Below, one piece after another: positions 17,542-26,258 of a stretch of DNA of 64,000 bases. Each line of letters starts with the position of its first letter. Within the stretch, counting starts at the first letter, position 1. The position numbers and the translations under genes were made by a program. The notes under the pieces are model-generated. The model saw only the letters and a list, made by a program, of their open reading frames with translations. It had not been told where the DNA came from and did not search any database. Source of the DNA: Hymenobacter sp. 15J16-1T3B (GTDB taxonomy: Bacteria; Bacteroidota; Bacteroidia; Cytophagales; Hymenobacteraceae); NCBI RefSeq assembly GCF_020711235.1, contig NZ_JAJFAV010000017.1:1-64000 (forward strand). The letters run 5' to 3'.

Positions 17542-18627
17542 CTACTTACCAGCCTTATACTTCTCTACCTCGTCCAGGAACTGGTCGAACAGAAACTCCG
17601 TGTCCTGGGGGCCGCCGGCGGCTTCGGGGTGAAACTGGGTGGAGAAGAAGGGCTTGGTTTTGTGTTTGATGCCTTCGCAGGTGCCGTCGTTCAGGTTCTC
17701 GAACAGCATGTCCCATTCGGCGGGCAGCGTGGCGGTGTCCACCGCGAAGCCGTGGTTTTGGCTGGTGATGTAGCTGCGCTGGGTGCCCGTGAGCTTCACC
17801 GGCTGGTTGTGGCTGCGGTGGCCGTACTTGAGCTTGAATGTGTCGCCGCCGGCAGCCAGGCCCATGAGCTGGGAGCCCAGGCAGATGCCGAAGATGGGCT
17901 TGTCCTGCTGCAGCGCCTTTTGCAGGTGGTGGATGGTGGCGGTGCACATTTTCGGGTCGCCGGGGCCGTTGCTCAGGAACAGGCCGTCGTAGTCGAGCTG
18001 GGTGAAGTCGTAGTCCCAAGGCACGCGGATGAGCTCCACGTCGCGCTCCAGGAAGCAGCGGATGATGTTGGTCTTGGTGCCGCAGTCCACCAGCACGATT
18101 TTATTCTTGCCCGTGCCGTAGTGCTGCACGCCTTCGGGGCTTACCTGCGCCACCAGGTTGTCCTGGTTGGGGTCGTGCAGGGGCACGTCCTGCTCGGCCA
18201 CGATTTTGCCGAGCATGGCGCCCTTCTCGCGCAGCTTCTTGGTGAGCATGCGGGTATCCACCCCGCAGATGCCGGGAATGTTGTACTCGGCCAGCCATTC
18301 GCCCAAGCTCTTGGCCGCGTGCCAGTGGCTGTGCTGCTCGGAGTAGTAGTTGACCACCAGGCCGGCCACGTGAATCTTGTCCGACTCGAAAATCTTGGAA
18401 ATCGACTCGTACAGTTCCTCGCCCGGCACGCCGTAGTTGCCCACGATGGGGTACGTCAGCACCAGGATCTGCCCGGCGAAGGACGGGTCGGTGAGGTTTT
18501 CGGGGTAGCCGGTCATGGCCGTGCTGAACACCACTTCGCCCGCGGCCGAGGTGAAGGCGCCGAAAGATTGGCCCTGGATTTCGGTGCCGTCTTCGAGCAC
18601 CAGCTTCACCGATTTAGCGTTTTCCAC
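17542..18627 (-). CDS. carA: Carbamoyl-phosphate synthase small (glutaminase) subunit
   Basis: 361 aa from a GTG at 18627, the usual length. The frame stays open for another 172 codons upstream, but that stretch is low-complexity and unlike CarA; the family N-terminus KLVLEDGTEIQGQSFG begins right after the GTG. The C-terminal class I glutamine amidotransferase domain has the nucleophile motif GICLGSQLMG and the His-x-Glu pair in TQFHPEA. It releases ammonia from glutamine for CarB. It belongs to the minus-strand arginine set, after argD with a 0.54-kb gap. Confidence 0.96.
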   Translation of the reverse strand: MENAKSVKLVLEDGTEIQGQSFGAFTSAAGEVVFSTAMTGYPENLTDPSFAGQILVLTYPIVGNYGVPGEELYESISKIFESDKIHVAGLVVNYYSEQHSHWHAAKSLGEWLAEYNIPGICGVDTRMLTKKLREKGAMLGKIVAEQDVPLHDPNQDNLVAQVSPEGVQHYGTGKNKIVLVDCGTKTNIIRCFLERDVELIRVPWDYDFTQLDYDGLFLSNGPGDPKMCTATIHHLQKALQQDKPIFGICLGSQLMGLAAGGDTFKLKYGHRSHNQPVKLTGTQRSYITSQNHGFAVDTATLPAEWDMLFENLNDGTCEGIKHKTKPFFSTQFHPEAAGGPQDTEFLFDQFLDEVEKYKAGK

Positions 18628-19171
18628 TCTGTTGTGCGAAAAAGGGTTTATGCTATTTGATTTTCTGCGGTGCGCCTCACCCCCGGCCCCACTCTCCAAA
18701 AGTGAGGGGGAGCCAGACGGGAAACTGAAGGCAGCCGGTTTTTCTGGTTGAGGAGCAGTTAGACTGCCGCTGCATCTATCTGGCGCACCCACGTTGGTTG
18801 CACCATTGTCCGCGAGGGTGTGAGGTGCGGTTTTGGCCTGCTTACGGAACCGGCCGGATACAATTTCGGCTGGAACAGAACCAAACAGTAGAGGTCTATT
18901 CCAGCCGAACGAGGACTTAAGCCAGACGGGAGCGAAGGATGGTAAATCAATCGGTCCCGCACCCGGCCGCTCCCAGATGTCGGGCATCGGAAAATCGGGC
19001 GGGCAGGCCTGCTGGAAGAAAAGGGGTTGGGTGGCAGTGCTTTCGGGGAAAGAACCGGCCAGGGGCTGCGCAGTTGTAGCAAACGGCAGCGTGCAGCTTA
19101 TCGGAAGGAGCGTAATGCTCGTGAACTTCGTCGGGCCACTCATTAAGGCCGCAAGTTAGGCCACAAGTCGC
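18628..19171. other. Intergenic gap between argD and carA
   Basis: 544 bp with no supported gene. Near 18671-18712 it holds CGCCTCACCCCCGGCCCCAC followed by AGTGAGGGGG, a short imperfect inverted repeat of the CTCACCCCCGGCCCC type often dispersed in bacterial genomes. The open frames across the region on both strands look like composition artefacts. The carA promoter may lie here, but no consensus element stands out. Confidence 0.5.
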
Positions 19172-20311
19172 TTAACTCCTTACCTCGGCCGGAATAATTG
19201 CGTACAGCGCCCGCAAAAACTGGTCGATTTCCTCGCGTTTGATGTTCAAAGGCGGCAGCAGGCGCAGCACCCCGGGGTCGGAGGCGTTGCCCACGAAGAT
19301 ATGGTACTCGGTCAGCAGCTTGTCGCGCATCTCCTTGATGGGGAAGTCATACTTGATGCCCACCATCAGCCCGCGGCCGCGCACTTCCTGGGCGCCGGCA
19401 TTGGCCAGCAGCTCGGTGCGCAGGTACTCGCCCATTTCGGCGGCGTGGGCCAGCAGGTTTTCCTGCTCGATGACTTCCAGCACGGCCAGCGCGGCGGCGC
19501 AGGCCAGGTGGTTGCCGCCGAAGGTGGTACCCAGCAGCCCGTACGAGGCCTTAAACTCCGGCGAAATCAGAATGCCGCCGATGGGAAAGCCGTTGCCCAT
19601 GCCCTTGGCCACCGAAATGATGCTGGGCCGCACGCCGGCGTGCTGGTGGGCGAAGAACTTGCCGCTGCGGCCGTAACCGCTCTGCACTTCGTCGGCAATG
19701 AGCACCGCGCCGTACTGCCGGCACAGCTGCTCCAGCCCCTGCAGAAACTCGTCGGAGGGCATGATGATGCCGCCCACGCCTTGAATCGGCTCGATGATGA
19801 CGGCGCAAGTCTGGCCCGCTTGCAGCACGCGCTCCACGTCCGCCAAATCGTAGGGCAGGAAGCTGATCTGGTGCCCGGCGTTGAAGGGCGCCACGATTTT
19901 CTGGTTGTCAGTAGCCGCTACCGCGCCCGAGGTCCGGCCGTGGAAAGCGCCTTTGAACGCAATGACGTGGCTTTTGCCGGTGTGAAACGACGCCAGCTTC
20001 AGCGCATTCTCGTTGGCCTCGGCGCCCGAGTTGCACAGAAACAGCGCGTAGTCCTGGTAACCCGACACCTCGCCCAGCTTCTGCGCCAGCTCGCGCTGAA
20101 TCGGGATGTGCACCGAGTTCGAGTAGAAGCCGATTTTCTGCACCTGCTCGGTGATGCGCTGCACGTAGTGCGGATGGCTGTGGCCGATGCTAATCACGGC
20201 GTGGCCGCCGTAGAAGTCGAGATACTGCTCGCCCTTATCGTCCCAGAGCTGCGCCCCGAGGGCGCGCACCGGCGTGATGTCGTTGAGCGGATAGACATTG
20301 AAAAGCTCCAT
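19172..20311 (-). CDS. argD: Acetylornithine (N-acyl-ornithine) aminotransferase
   Basis: 379 aa from the ATG at 20311; 22 upstream in-frame codons are rejected because the family start MELFNVYPL is here. Class III PLP aminotransferase: FYGGHAVISIGHSHP, CNSGAEANENALKLA, the IADEVQSGYGRSG aspartate, and the PLP lysine K236 in SVAKGMGNG. It transfers the amino group of glutamate to N-acyl-glutamate semialdehyde. The order GNAT-argG-argC-argD matches what I recall from Bacteroides, where the acyl group may be succinyl. Confidence 0.94.
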   Translation of the reverse strand: MELFNVYPLNDITPVRALGAQLWDDKGEQYLDFYGGHAVISIGHSHPHYVQRITEQVQKIGFYSNSVHIPIQRELAQKLGEVSGYQDYALFLCNSGAEANENALKLASFHTGKSHVIAFKGAFHGRTSGAVAATDNQKIVAPFNAGHQISFLPYDLADVERVLQAGQTCAVIIEPIQGVGGIIMPSDEFLQGLEQLCRQYGAVLIADEVQSGYGRSGKFFAHQHAGVRPSIISVAKGMGNGFPIGGILISPEFKASYGLLGTTFGGNHLACAAALAVLEVIEQENLLAHAAEMGEYLRTELLANAGAQEVRGRGLMVGIKYDFPIKEMRDKLLTEYHIFVGNASDPGVLRLLPPLNIKREEIDQFLRALYAIIPAEVRS

Positions 20312-20372
20312 TCTGTAGCGAGAAGTGAGACTGTGAGATATGAGAAGTGAGACGCGGCCGCCTCTACCGAAC

Positions 20373-20486
20373 GTCATTCCGAGCGAAGTTGAGGAATCTC
20401 GCGTGCTGATGGCCGATAGTGACTTCTTATTAGAAGATTACTCTCGGACGTCAGCATGCGAGATGTCTCGACAAGCTCGACATGAC
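20373..20486. repeat. Dispersed palindromic repeat, class B
   Basis: Left end GTCATTCCGAGCGAAGTTGA, then GGAATCTCGCGTGCTGATG; right end GCGAGATGTCTCGACAAGCT then CGACATGAC. It fills most of the gap between argC and argD and has the same inner sequence as the element at 8650-8752. Confidence 0.85.
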
Positions 20487-20497
20487 GGGCTACTGCC

Positions 20498-21478
20498 TTA
20501 AAAAAGCACCGACTTGAGCTGCAGCCCCGTCGTTTCCTGCAGGCCGAAAAGCAGGTTCATGTTCTGAATGGCTTGGCCCGAGGCACCCTTCACCAGGTTG
20601 TCGATAACCGAGGTGATGAGCAGCTGCTTGCCGAATTTCTGCACGTGCAGCAGGCACTTGTTGGTGTTGACCACCTGCTTCAGGTGCACCTCCGCGTCCG
20701 ACACCGTGGTAAATGCGGCGTCGGCGTAGAACTCCTTATACAACGCGCGCGCCTCGTCCTGCGTCAAATCCGACGGGGTGTAGACCGTGGCGAAGATGCC
20801 GCGGGTGAAGTTGCCGCGGTACGGAATGAAGTGCATCTCGCTTTCCAGCGCCGGCTGCAGCTGCGTCAAGCTCTCCCCTATCTCGCCCAGGTGCTGGTGT
20901 GTGAAAGGCTTGTAAATGGACACGTTGTTGGCGCGCCAGGAGAAGTGCACCGTCTCCGACAGGCTCTGTCCCGCGCCCGTCGAGCCGGTAATGGCCGATA
21001 CGTGCACGTCGTCGGTGAGCTTGCCGGCTTGAGCCAGCGGCAGCAAAGCCAGCTGAATGGCCGTGGCAAAGCAGCCGGGGTTGGCAATGCTCTGCGCCTG
21101 CTGAATGCGCGTGCGGTTCAGCTCCGGCAGCCCGTACACGAACTCGCGGTCCGCGAATTCCCGGTCGGCGCTCAGGCGAAAATCGTTGCTGAGGTCGATG
21201 ACGTGGGTGGTTTCCGGCAGCGGGTGCTTCTCCAGAAACGCCCGCGAGTTGCCGTGGCCCAGGCAGAGAAACACCACGTCTTCGTCGCCGGCCAGCGCGG
21301 CGGCAAAGCGCAGCTCCGTCTCGCCCACCAGGTCGTCGTGCACCTGGTACACCGGGCTGCCCGCGCTGGAGGAGGAGACGATGGCGCCCAGCTCCACGAA
21401 CTCGTGGTGCAGCAGAATGCGAATCAGCTCGCCCGCCGTGTAGCCGGCCCCGCCGACGATGCCAACCTTAATTTTCAT
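20498..21478 (-). CDS. argC: N-acetyl-gamma-glutamyl-phosphate reductase
   Basis: 326 aa. An N-terminal Rossmann motif GIVGGAGYTAGELIR is followed by the catalytic Cys136 in IANPGCFATA and the substrate segment ITGSTGAGQSL. It reduces N-acyl-glutamyl phosphate to the semialdehyde with NADPH. Its start overlaps the end of argG by 11 bp, indicating coupled translation in one transcript. Confidence 0.95.
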   Translation of the reverse strand: MKIKVGIVGGAGYTAGELIRILLHHEFVELGAIVSSSSAGSPVYQVHDDLVGETELRFAAALAGDEDVVFLCLGHGNSRAFLEKHPLPETTHVIDLSNDFRLSADREFADREFVYGLPELNRTRIQQAQSIANPGCFATAIQLALLPLAQAGKLTDDVHVSAITGSTGAGQSLSETVHFSWRANNVSIYKPFTHQHLGEIGESLTQLQPALESEMHFIPYRGNFTRGIFATVYTPSDLTQDEARALYKEFYADAAFTTVSDAEVHLKQVVNTNKCLLHVQKFGKQLLITSVIDNLVKGASGQAIQNMNLLFGLQETTGLQLKSVLF

Positions 21479-22661
21479 CGTTGAAAGAGGAGTGAATGCG
21501 CAGCTGGTTGCTGAAAATCTTGATAAAGCCCTTCGCGTCGCGCGAATCCCAGGCGTTGTTTTCCTCGCCGTAGGTCGCCACCTTCGACTGCATCATGTCG
21601 AACTTCGACTCGATGCCCAGCAGTTCGAACTGGTAGGGCTTCAAGGTCACGTACACCGTGCCCGACACCCGCTCCTGCGACGACTCCAGGAAAGCCTCCA
21701 TGTCGCGCATCACCGGGTCGAGGTACTGCGCCTCGTGCAGCAGGGTGCCGTACCAGTTGGCTATATAATCCTTGTGCAGCAGCTGCCAGCGCGAGGACGT
21801 GTGCTTTTCCAGCAGGTGGTGGCCCTTGATCAGAATCAGCGGCGCCGGCGCCTCGAAGCCCACGCGGCCCTTGATGCCCAGAATGGTGTCGCCCACGTGG
21901 GTGTCGCGGCCGATGGCGTATTGCCCAGCCAGCTCGTTCAGCGCCACAATCAGGTCTACCGGCTTCATTTGCTCCCCGTTCAGGGCCACCGGCTCCCCCT
22001 TTTCGAAGGTGATGCTGATTTCCTGCGGCTCGGTCTTCGTCAGCGGGGTCGGCCAGGCCGACTCGGGCAGGCCCTGACGCGAGGTCAGCGTTTCCACGCC
22101 GCCCACGCTGGTGCCCCAGATGCCCTTGTTGATCGAGTATTTGGCTTTTTCCCAGCTCATCTCCACCCCATTGGCTTGCAGGTACTCGATTTCCTGCTGG
22201 CGCGAGAGGCGCAGGTCGCGGATGGGCGTCAGGATTTCGGTGTTGGGCGAAATCACCGAGAAGGCCACGTCGAAGCGCACCTGGTCGTTGCCGGCGCCGG
22301 TGCTGCCGTGGGCAATGTAGTCGGCCTTGTTTTCGCGGGCGTACTCGGCCAGGGCCAAGGACTGAAACATGCGCTCCGCGCTGACGCTCAGCGGATAGGT
22401 GTCGTTCTTCAGAATATTTCCCGCCAGCAGGTAGCGCAGGCACTCCTGGTAGAATCGTTCGGTTACGTCGATAACCTCGTGGCGCTTGGAGCCCATTTCG
22501 TAGGCGCGCTTTTCGATGCCGGCCAGCTCCTCCTGCGAGAAGCCGCCCGAATTGACGATGACCGTGTGGACTTCCAGGCCCAGTTCTTTCGTCAGATACA
22601 CGACGCAGTAGGACGTATCCAAGCCGCCGCTATAGGCGAGAACTACCTTTTTTTGGGACAT
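21468..22661 (-). CDS. argG: Argininosuccinate synthase
   Basis: 397 aa, the usual length. The ATP pyrophosphatase P-loop AYSGGLDTS lies at the N-terminus, with HGSTGAGNDQVRF in the middle and the citrulline/aspartate-binding region following. It joins citrulline and aspartate to argininosuccinate. In this branch of the pathway citrulline comes from deacylation of N-acyl-citrulline. It overlaps argC downstream and follows the GNAT gene with a repeat-filled gap of 260 bp. Confidence 0.96.
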   Translation of the reverse strand: MSQKKVVLAYSGGLDTSYCVVYLTKELGLEVHTVIVNSGGFSQEELAGIEKRAYEMGSKRHEVIDVTERFYQECLRYLLAGNILKNDTYPLSVSAERMFQSLALAEYARENKADYIAHGSTGAGNDQVRFDVAFSVISPNTEILTPIRDLRLSRQQEIEYLQANGVEMSWEKAKYSINKGIWGTSVGGVETLTSRQGLPESAWPTPLTKTEPQEISITFEKGEPVALNGEQMKPVDLIVALNELAGQYAIGRDTHVGDTILGIKGRVGFEAPAPLILIKGHHLLEKHTSSRWQLLHKDYIANWYGTLLHEAQYLDPVMRDMEAFLESSQERVSGTVYVTLKPYQFELLGIESKFDMMQSKVATYGEENNAWDSRDAKGFIKIFSNQLRIHSSFNDEN

Positions 22662-22720
22662 GAGACTGTGAGAAGGTTCTTGAGAGAGTGTGCGTTATTG
22701 GGTCGGGCTTCAGTCAGCCC

Positions 22721-22909
22721 GTCATGTCGAGCTTGGCGAGACATCTCGCGTGCTGGCGTTAAACGAGCAAATCAGGCCGTCATGCCTTAGCTGTCGTCCG
22801 CCTGCCGAAGCATCTCTACTGCTTCGGCAGGCGCTATTCAGAACATCCGGCTAAGTGATTTTACCAGCAGGCGAAGCGGTAGAGATGCTTCGACTGCGCT
22901 CAGCATGAC
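22721..22909. repeat. Composite dispersed repeat (three nested or abutting units)
   Basis: Begins GTCATGTCGAGCTTGGCGAG, then ACATCTCGCGTGCTGG. An internal unit follows with a 12-bp stem CCTGCCGAAGCA / TGCTTCGGCAGG (22801-22831). It ends with a class C arm AGAGATGCTTCGACTGCGCT, then CAGCATGAC. It occupies the gap between the GNAT gene and argG and looks like repeats inserted into one another. Confidence 0.75.
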
Positions 22910-22921
22910 GTTCTAGTGGCG

Positions 22922-23554
22922 CTAAATCGAGAAGTTCGAGTTCGGCGCCACGGCCGCTTCTTCCGAGCCGGGCGCATCCTTGGGCTTGTCGAGGAAGTCG
23001 ATGGTAGCCTGGGCGCGCTGGCCGTACTCGTCGTTGAGGTTGTCGTACACCATGCCGGTGCAGAGGCACATGCGGCGTTGGTTTTCCTGCAGAATCGGGT
23101 AGTACTTGCAGGAAGAGCAGCCCTTCCAGAAGTCGTCCGACTGCGTCAGCTCGGGGAAGGCCACCGGCCGGTAGCCCAGCTCGGTGTTCATCTTCATCAC
23201 CGGCCCGGAGGTGGTGATGCCGAACAGCTTGGCCTGCGGGTACTTGCTGCGCGAGAGTTTGAACACGGCGTGCTTGATGGCGCGGCCCAAGCCTTCTTTG
23301 CGCATCTGCGTATTCACGATCAGGCCCGAGTTGACGACGAATTTCTCGTCCTCAAACGTCTCGATGTAGCAAAAGCCCGCCAGCTGTTCGTCGATGAAGG
23401 CAATGATGGCATTGCCCGTTTCCATCTTCTTTTTCAGGTAGTTCGGGTCGCGCTTGGCAATACCCACGCCCCGCTGCTTGGCCGATTCCTCGTACCATTG
23501 ACAAAGCGTGTCCACATACTGCACGTCGGCAGCATCAGCAACTCGTAGGATCAT
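22922..23554 (-). CDS. GNAT acyltransferase, candidate N-acylglutamate synthase
   Basis: 210 aa from the ATG at 23554; the longer open frame upstream lies in the leader. The GNAT core has a beta-strand/acyl-CoA loop around MRKEGLGRAIKHAVF (a Q/RxxGxG/A-type pyrophosphate loop) after IVNTQ. The C-terminal part is a family-specific extension with a cysteine cluster, WKGCSSCKYYPIL then RRMCLCTGM. It is the first gene of the minus-strand arginine set; no argA, argJ or argO is visible here. I infer that it makes N-acetyl- or N-succinyl-glutamate. The inference rests on position and on the same order in other Bacteroidota as I recall it. Confidence 0.75.
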   Translation of the reverse strand: MILRVADAADVQYVDTLCQWYEESAKQRGVGIAKRDPNYLKKKMETGNAIIAFIDEQLAGFCYIETFEDEKFVVNSGLIVNTQMRKEGLGRAIKHAVFKLSRSKYPQAKLFGITTSGPVMKMNTELGYRPVAFPELTQSDDFWKGCSSCKYYPILQENQRRMCLCTGMVYDNLNDEYGQRAQATIDFLDKPKDAPGSEEAAVAPNSNFSI

Positions 23555-24350
23555 CGGGAAGGAGACAATGGTACCGGCCACTCGCAAAACGGGCGCGGCA
23601 AGAAAGTCGGGGGTCAGGAAAACGGCAGATGTACGCAAGCGGTACGCGGCGCGAAGCAACCTCGGGGAGCGGGTTGTCGCAACGACCAGCCCGCTCCGAT
23701 GAGCGGCCGGTATCCGGGAAAAGTGCCAGTTGGGGAGGATTGGCTGGGGCGGGCAACGCGCCCTCGGGGGCATTGCGCAGGCGGGGACTAGGTCAACCCA
23801 CCATCAGTACATGTACCGCGTCCTACACTCGTGCAGCCAGTTTGTGTCGTTAGAGTCCTCTCCGCTCGTGGGCCGCGCAACATCGGCGGCTCCCACTCCT
23901 GAAATTTTTCGCAAACATACTCCTCAGTCGTTACAATGCAAACGTACTTTTGCGCCCCAGCGGGCAAGGGTACGATGAATGGCCGGGCAACCGGAGCCGG
24001 AAATCTGGCTAACTCTTACGGGTGCGGGCACTTTGCGACTGAAATCCTGCGGCGAAAAAAGCGGCGGTGCGCAAAAAATTAACGCAACTGGCCGGCTGTT
24101 TTCAGTATCAAATGCGGGCTGAGGACCGCAACGGCTCCGCCCCGTACCGGCTTGCCCGCGTCGGGCAAGAGGGCAGCGCTGAAGGCAGGGGTCGTCGGAG
24201 CATGGCAGGTGCCGAAAGGCAGTTGATCATTTCGTCGCCATAACACCAAGCCGGCAAAAAAACGTTTCAAAAGCGCCGTAGAATTGCGGCCCGGAACCCT
24301 CTCCGGCCACCCCAGGCCACGCGCGGCTTCGAGGAGCCTAGTTCACTGAC
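23555..24350. promoter_or_regulatory. Divergent arginine-operon control region
   Basis: 796 bp between the divergent GNAT-argGCD and argB-argE transcripts. It holds the minus-strand promoter listed separately, a hairpin GGAGCGGG/CCCGCTCC with an inner GTCG/CGAC stem (23666-23697) in the minus leader, and a 31-codon open frame on the minus strand at 23788-23883. A lone -7 match TACTTTTG lies on the plus strand at 23945-23952. No real gene is supported. Confidence 0.5.
23912..23942 (-). promoter_or_regulatory. Bacteroidota-type promoter for GNAT-argG-argC-argD
   Basis: On the minus strand TTTG (23942-23939), 19 bp, then TATGTTTG (23919-23912). Both boxes and the spacing match the Bacteroidota consensus TTTG-N19-TAnnTTTG. 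The predicted start is near 23907, giving a leader of about 350 nt before the GNAT gene. Confidence 0.65.
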
Positions 24351-25133
24351 ATGAAAGACATTCTCAAGGTATTCAAGATTGGCGGCGGCGTGCTCGACGA
24401 CGAGGCGCAGCTCCGCGCGTTTGTGCGCGAGTTCAGCCAGGTATTGGGCCGCACCATTCTGGTGCACGGCGGCGGTAAAGGCGCCAGCCAAATGCTGCAG
24501 GCGTTGGGCATCGAGCCGCAAATGGTGCAGGGCCGCCGCATCACCGACGCGGCCACTCTTGACGTGGTAACGATGTTCTACGCCGGCAAAACCAACAAGC
24601 AGCTGGTGGCGCTGCTGCAGGCCGCCGGCACCAACGCGCTGGGCCTCTCGGGCGCCGACGGCAACGTCATCCGGGCCGTGAAGCGCCCGGTCAAGGACAT
24701 CGACTACGGCTTCGTGGGCGACCTGCCCGCCGATAGCGTCGACGCGGGCCTGCTCGGCACCTTGCTGGAAGCGGGCCTTACGCCGGTACTCTGCGCCATT
24801 ACCCACGACGGGCAGGGCCAGCTCCTGAACACCAACGCCGATACCATTGCCAGCACCGTGGCCCGGGCGCTGGCCCCAGCCTACGAAGTGGAGCTGCACT
24901 TCTGCTTCGAGAAAAACGGCGTGCTGACCGACATCAACGACGAGCAGTCGGTGATTCCGAAGATCGAGCCCGCGCAGTACGAGCGCCTCAAGACCGAGGG
25001 CGTCATTGCCGCCGGCATGATTCCGAAGCTGGACAACGCCTTTGCTGCGTTGGCCGCAGGGGTGGAAAAAGTCGTTATCGAGCACGCGCTGAACATCAAC
25101 GCGCCCGTCAAGACCGTGCTATGCCGCAGCTAA
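24351..25133 (+). CDS. argB: Acetylglutamate kinase (N-acyl-glutamate kinase)
   Basis: 260 aa. Amino-acid kinase fold: N-terminal KIGGGVLDD, the glycine-rich HGGGKGASQML, RRITDAATLDVVTMFYAG, LSGADGNVIRA, and near the C-terminus GVIAAGMIPKLDNA with the catalytic-type Lys. It phosphorylates N-acyl-glutamate. The N-terminus is short, lacking the extra helix found in arginine-inhibited hexameric enzymes, so feedback control here may differ; this is inference from length. Its stop overlaps the argE start by 13 nt. Confidence 0.94.
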   Translation: MKDILKVFKIGGGVLDDEAQLRAFVREFSQVLGRTILVHGGGKGASQMLQALGIEPQMVQGRRITDAATLDVVTMFYAGKTNKQLVALLQAAGTNALGLSGADGNVIRAVKRPVKDIDYGFVGDLPADSVDAGLLGTLLEAGLTPVLCAITHDGQGQLLNTNADTIASTVARALAPAYEVELHFCFEKNGVLTDINDEQSVIPKIEPAQYERLKTEGVIAAGMIPKLDNAFAALAAGVEKVVIEHALNINAPVKTVLCRS

Positions 25134-26191
25134 CCGAGGCGCTGGAGGACGCGGCCATCGGGCTGCTCATCGAGCTGATCCGCACGCCGTCGCTGTCGCG
25201 GGAAGAGGCCCAAACGGCGGCGGTGCTGGCGGCCTTTCTGCGCCGCCACGGCGTGGAGCCCCAACGCGCTGGCCACAACATCTGGGCCCAAAACCGCCAT
25301 TTCGACCCGGCCAAGCCGACCATCCTGCTCAACTCCCACCACGACACGGTGAGAGCCGGCGCCTCCTGGACCTACGACCCGCTGGGGGCCGTGGTAGAGG
25401 GCGACCGGCTCACCGGCCTGGGCAGCAACGATGCGGGTGCGTCGGCCGTGAGCTTGCTAGCGACGTTTCTGCATTTCTACGAACGCGCGGACCTGGCCTA
25501 CAACCTGATTTGCGCCATCACGGCAGAAGAGGAAATATCCGGCGCGGGCGGCATCCGCAGCGTGCTGCCGCTGCTGCCGCCGCTGGCGCTGGGCATTGTG
25601 GGCGAGCCGACGCAGATGGACCTGGCCGTGGCCGAGAAAGGCTTGGTGGTGCTCGACTGCACCGCCCACGGCCGCACCGGCCACGCGGCCCGCAACGAGG
25701 GCGACAACGCGCTCTACAAAGCCCTGGACGACATCAGCTGGATTCGCCGGTACCAATTCCCGGAGGTGTCGCCCCTGCTGGGCCCGGTAAAAATGACCGT
25801 GACGCAGATTCAAGCCGGTTCGCAACACAACGTGGTGCCCGACCGCTGCGCCTTTGTGGTGGACGTGCGCACCAACGAGTGCTACTCCAACCAGCAGGTG
25901 GTCGACCTCGTGCGGCAGCACGTGCAAGCCGACGTCGTGCCGCGCTCCACGCACCTGAACTCCTCGCGCATCAGCCTGACGCACCCGCTGGTGCAGCGCG
26001 GTGTGGCACTGGGGCGCACTACGTTTGGCTCGGCTACGCTCTCGGATCAGTCGATGATGCCGTTCGACACGGTGAAAGTCGGCCCGGGCGACTCGGCCCG
26101 CTCCCACACGCCCGACGAGTACATCATGCTCAGCGAAATCCGTGGCGGCATCCGCGGCTATATTGATCTGCTGGAAGGGCTGGTACTCTGA
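25121..26191 (+). CDS. argE: M20-family deacylase, probable N-acetylcitrulline/acetylornithine deacetylase
   Basis: 356 aa, M20 metallopeptidase. Metal and catalytic residues appear in order: SHHDTV (His-x-Asp), GLGSNDAGASA (bridging Asp), TAEEEISG (catalytic Glu pair), GEPTQMD, and a C-terminal His in ARSHTPDEY. Because the pathway uses an acyl-ornithine carbamoyltransferase, the natural substrate is probably N-acyl-citrulline rather than N-acetylornithine. The start overlaps argB, so both come from one transcript. Confidence 0.88.
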   Translation: MPQLTEALEDAAIGLLIELIRTPSLSREEAQTAAVLAAFLRRHGVEPQRAGHNIWAQNRHFDPAKPTILLNSHHDTVRAGASWTYDPLGAVVEGDRLTGLGSNDAGASAVSLLATFLHFYERADLAYNLICAITAEEEISGAGGIRSVLPLLPPLALGIVGEPTQMDLAVAEKGLVVLDCTAHGRTGHAARNEGDNALYKALDDISWIRRYQFPEVSPLLGPVKMTVTQIQAGSQHNVVPDRCAFVVDVRTNECYSNQQVVDLVRQHVQADVVPRSTHLNSSRISLTHPLVQRGVALGRTTFGSATLSDQSMMPFDTVKVGPGDSARSHTPDEYIMLSEIRGGIRGYIDLLEGLVL

Positions 26192-26197
26192 AGCTGA

Positions 26198-26231
26198 AGG
26201 GGCGGTGTAACTTTGAAGTTGTACCGCCCCT
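26198..26231. terminator. Bidirectional hairpin between argE and the VOC gene
   Basis: AGGGGCGGT (26198-26206) pairs with ACCGCCCCT (26223-26231); the loop contains a further AACTT/AAGTT pairing. It sits between convergent genes. Confidence 0.65.
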
Positions 26232-26258
26232 GGCATTTCTACCGGTCGAACGGTGCCT

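Noticed and set aside
18628-19143. A 172-codon N-terminal extension of carA
   Set aside because: The extension is low-complexity and unrelated to CarA. The family N-terminus starts right after the GTG at 18627.
23945-23952. TACTTTTG as the argB promoter
   Set aside because: The box matches, but no -33 element stands at the right distance, and argB starts about 400 bp away. It overlaps the minus-strand promoter and may be chance.
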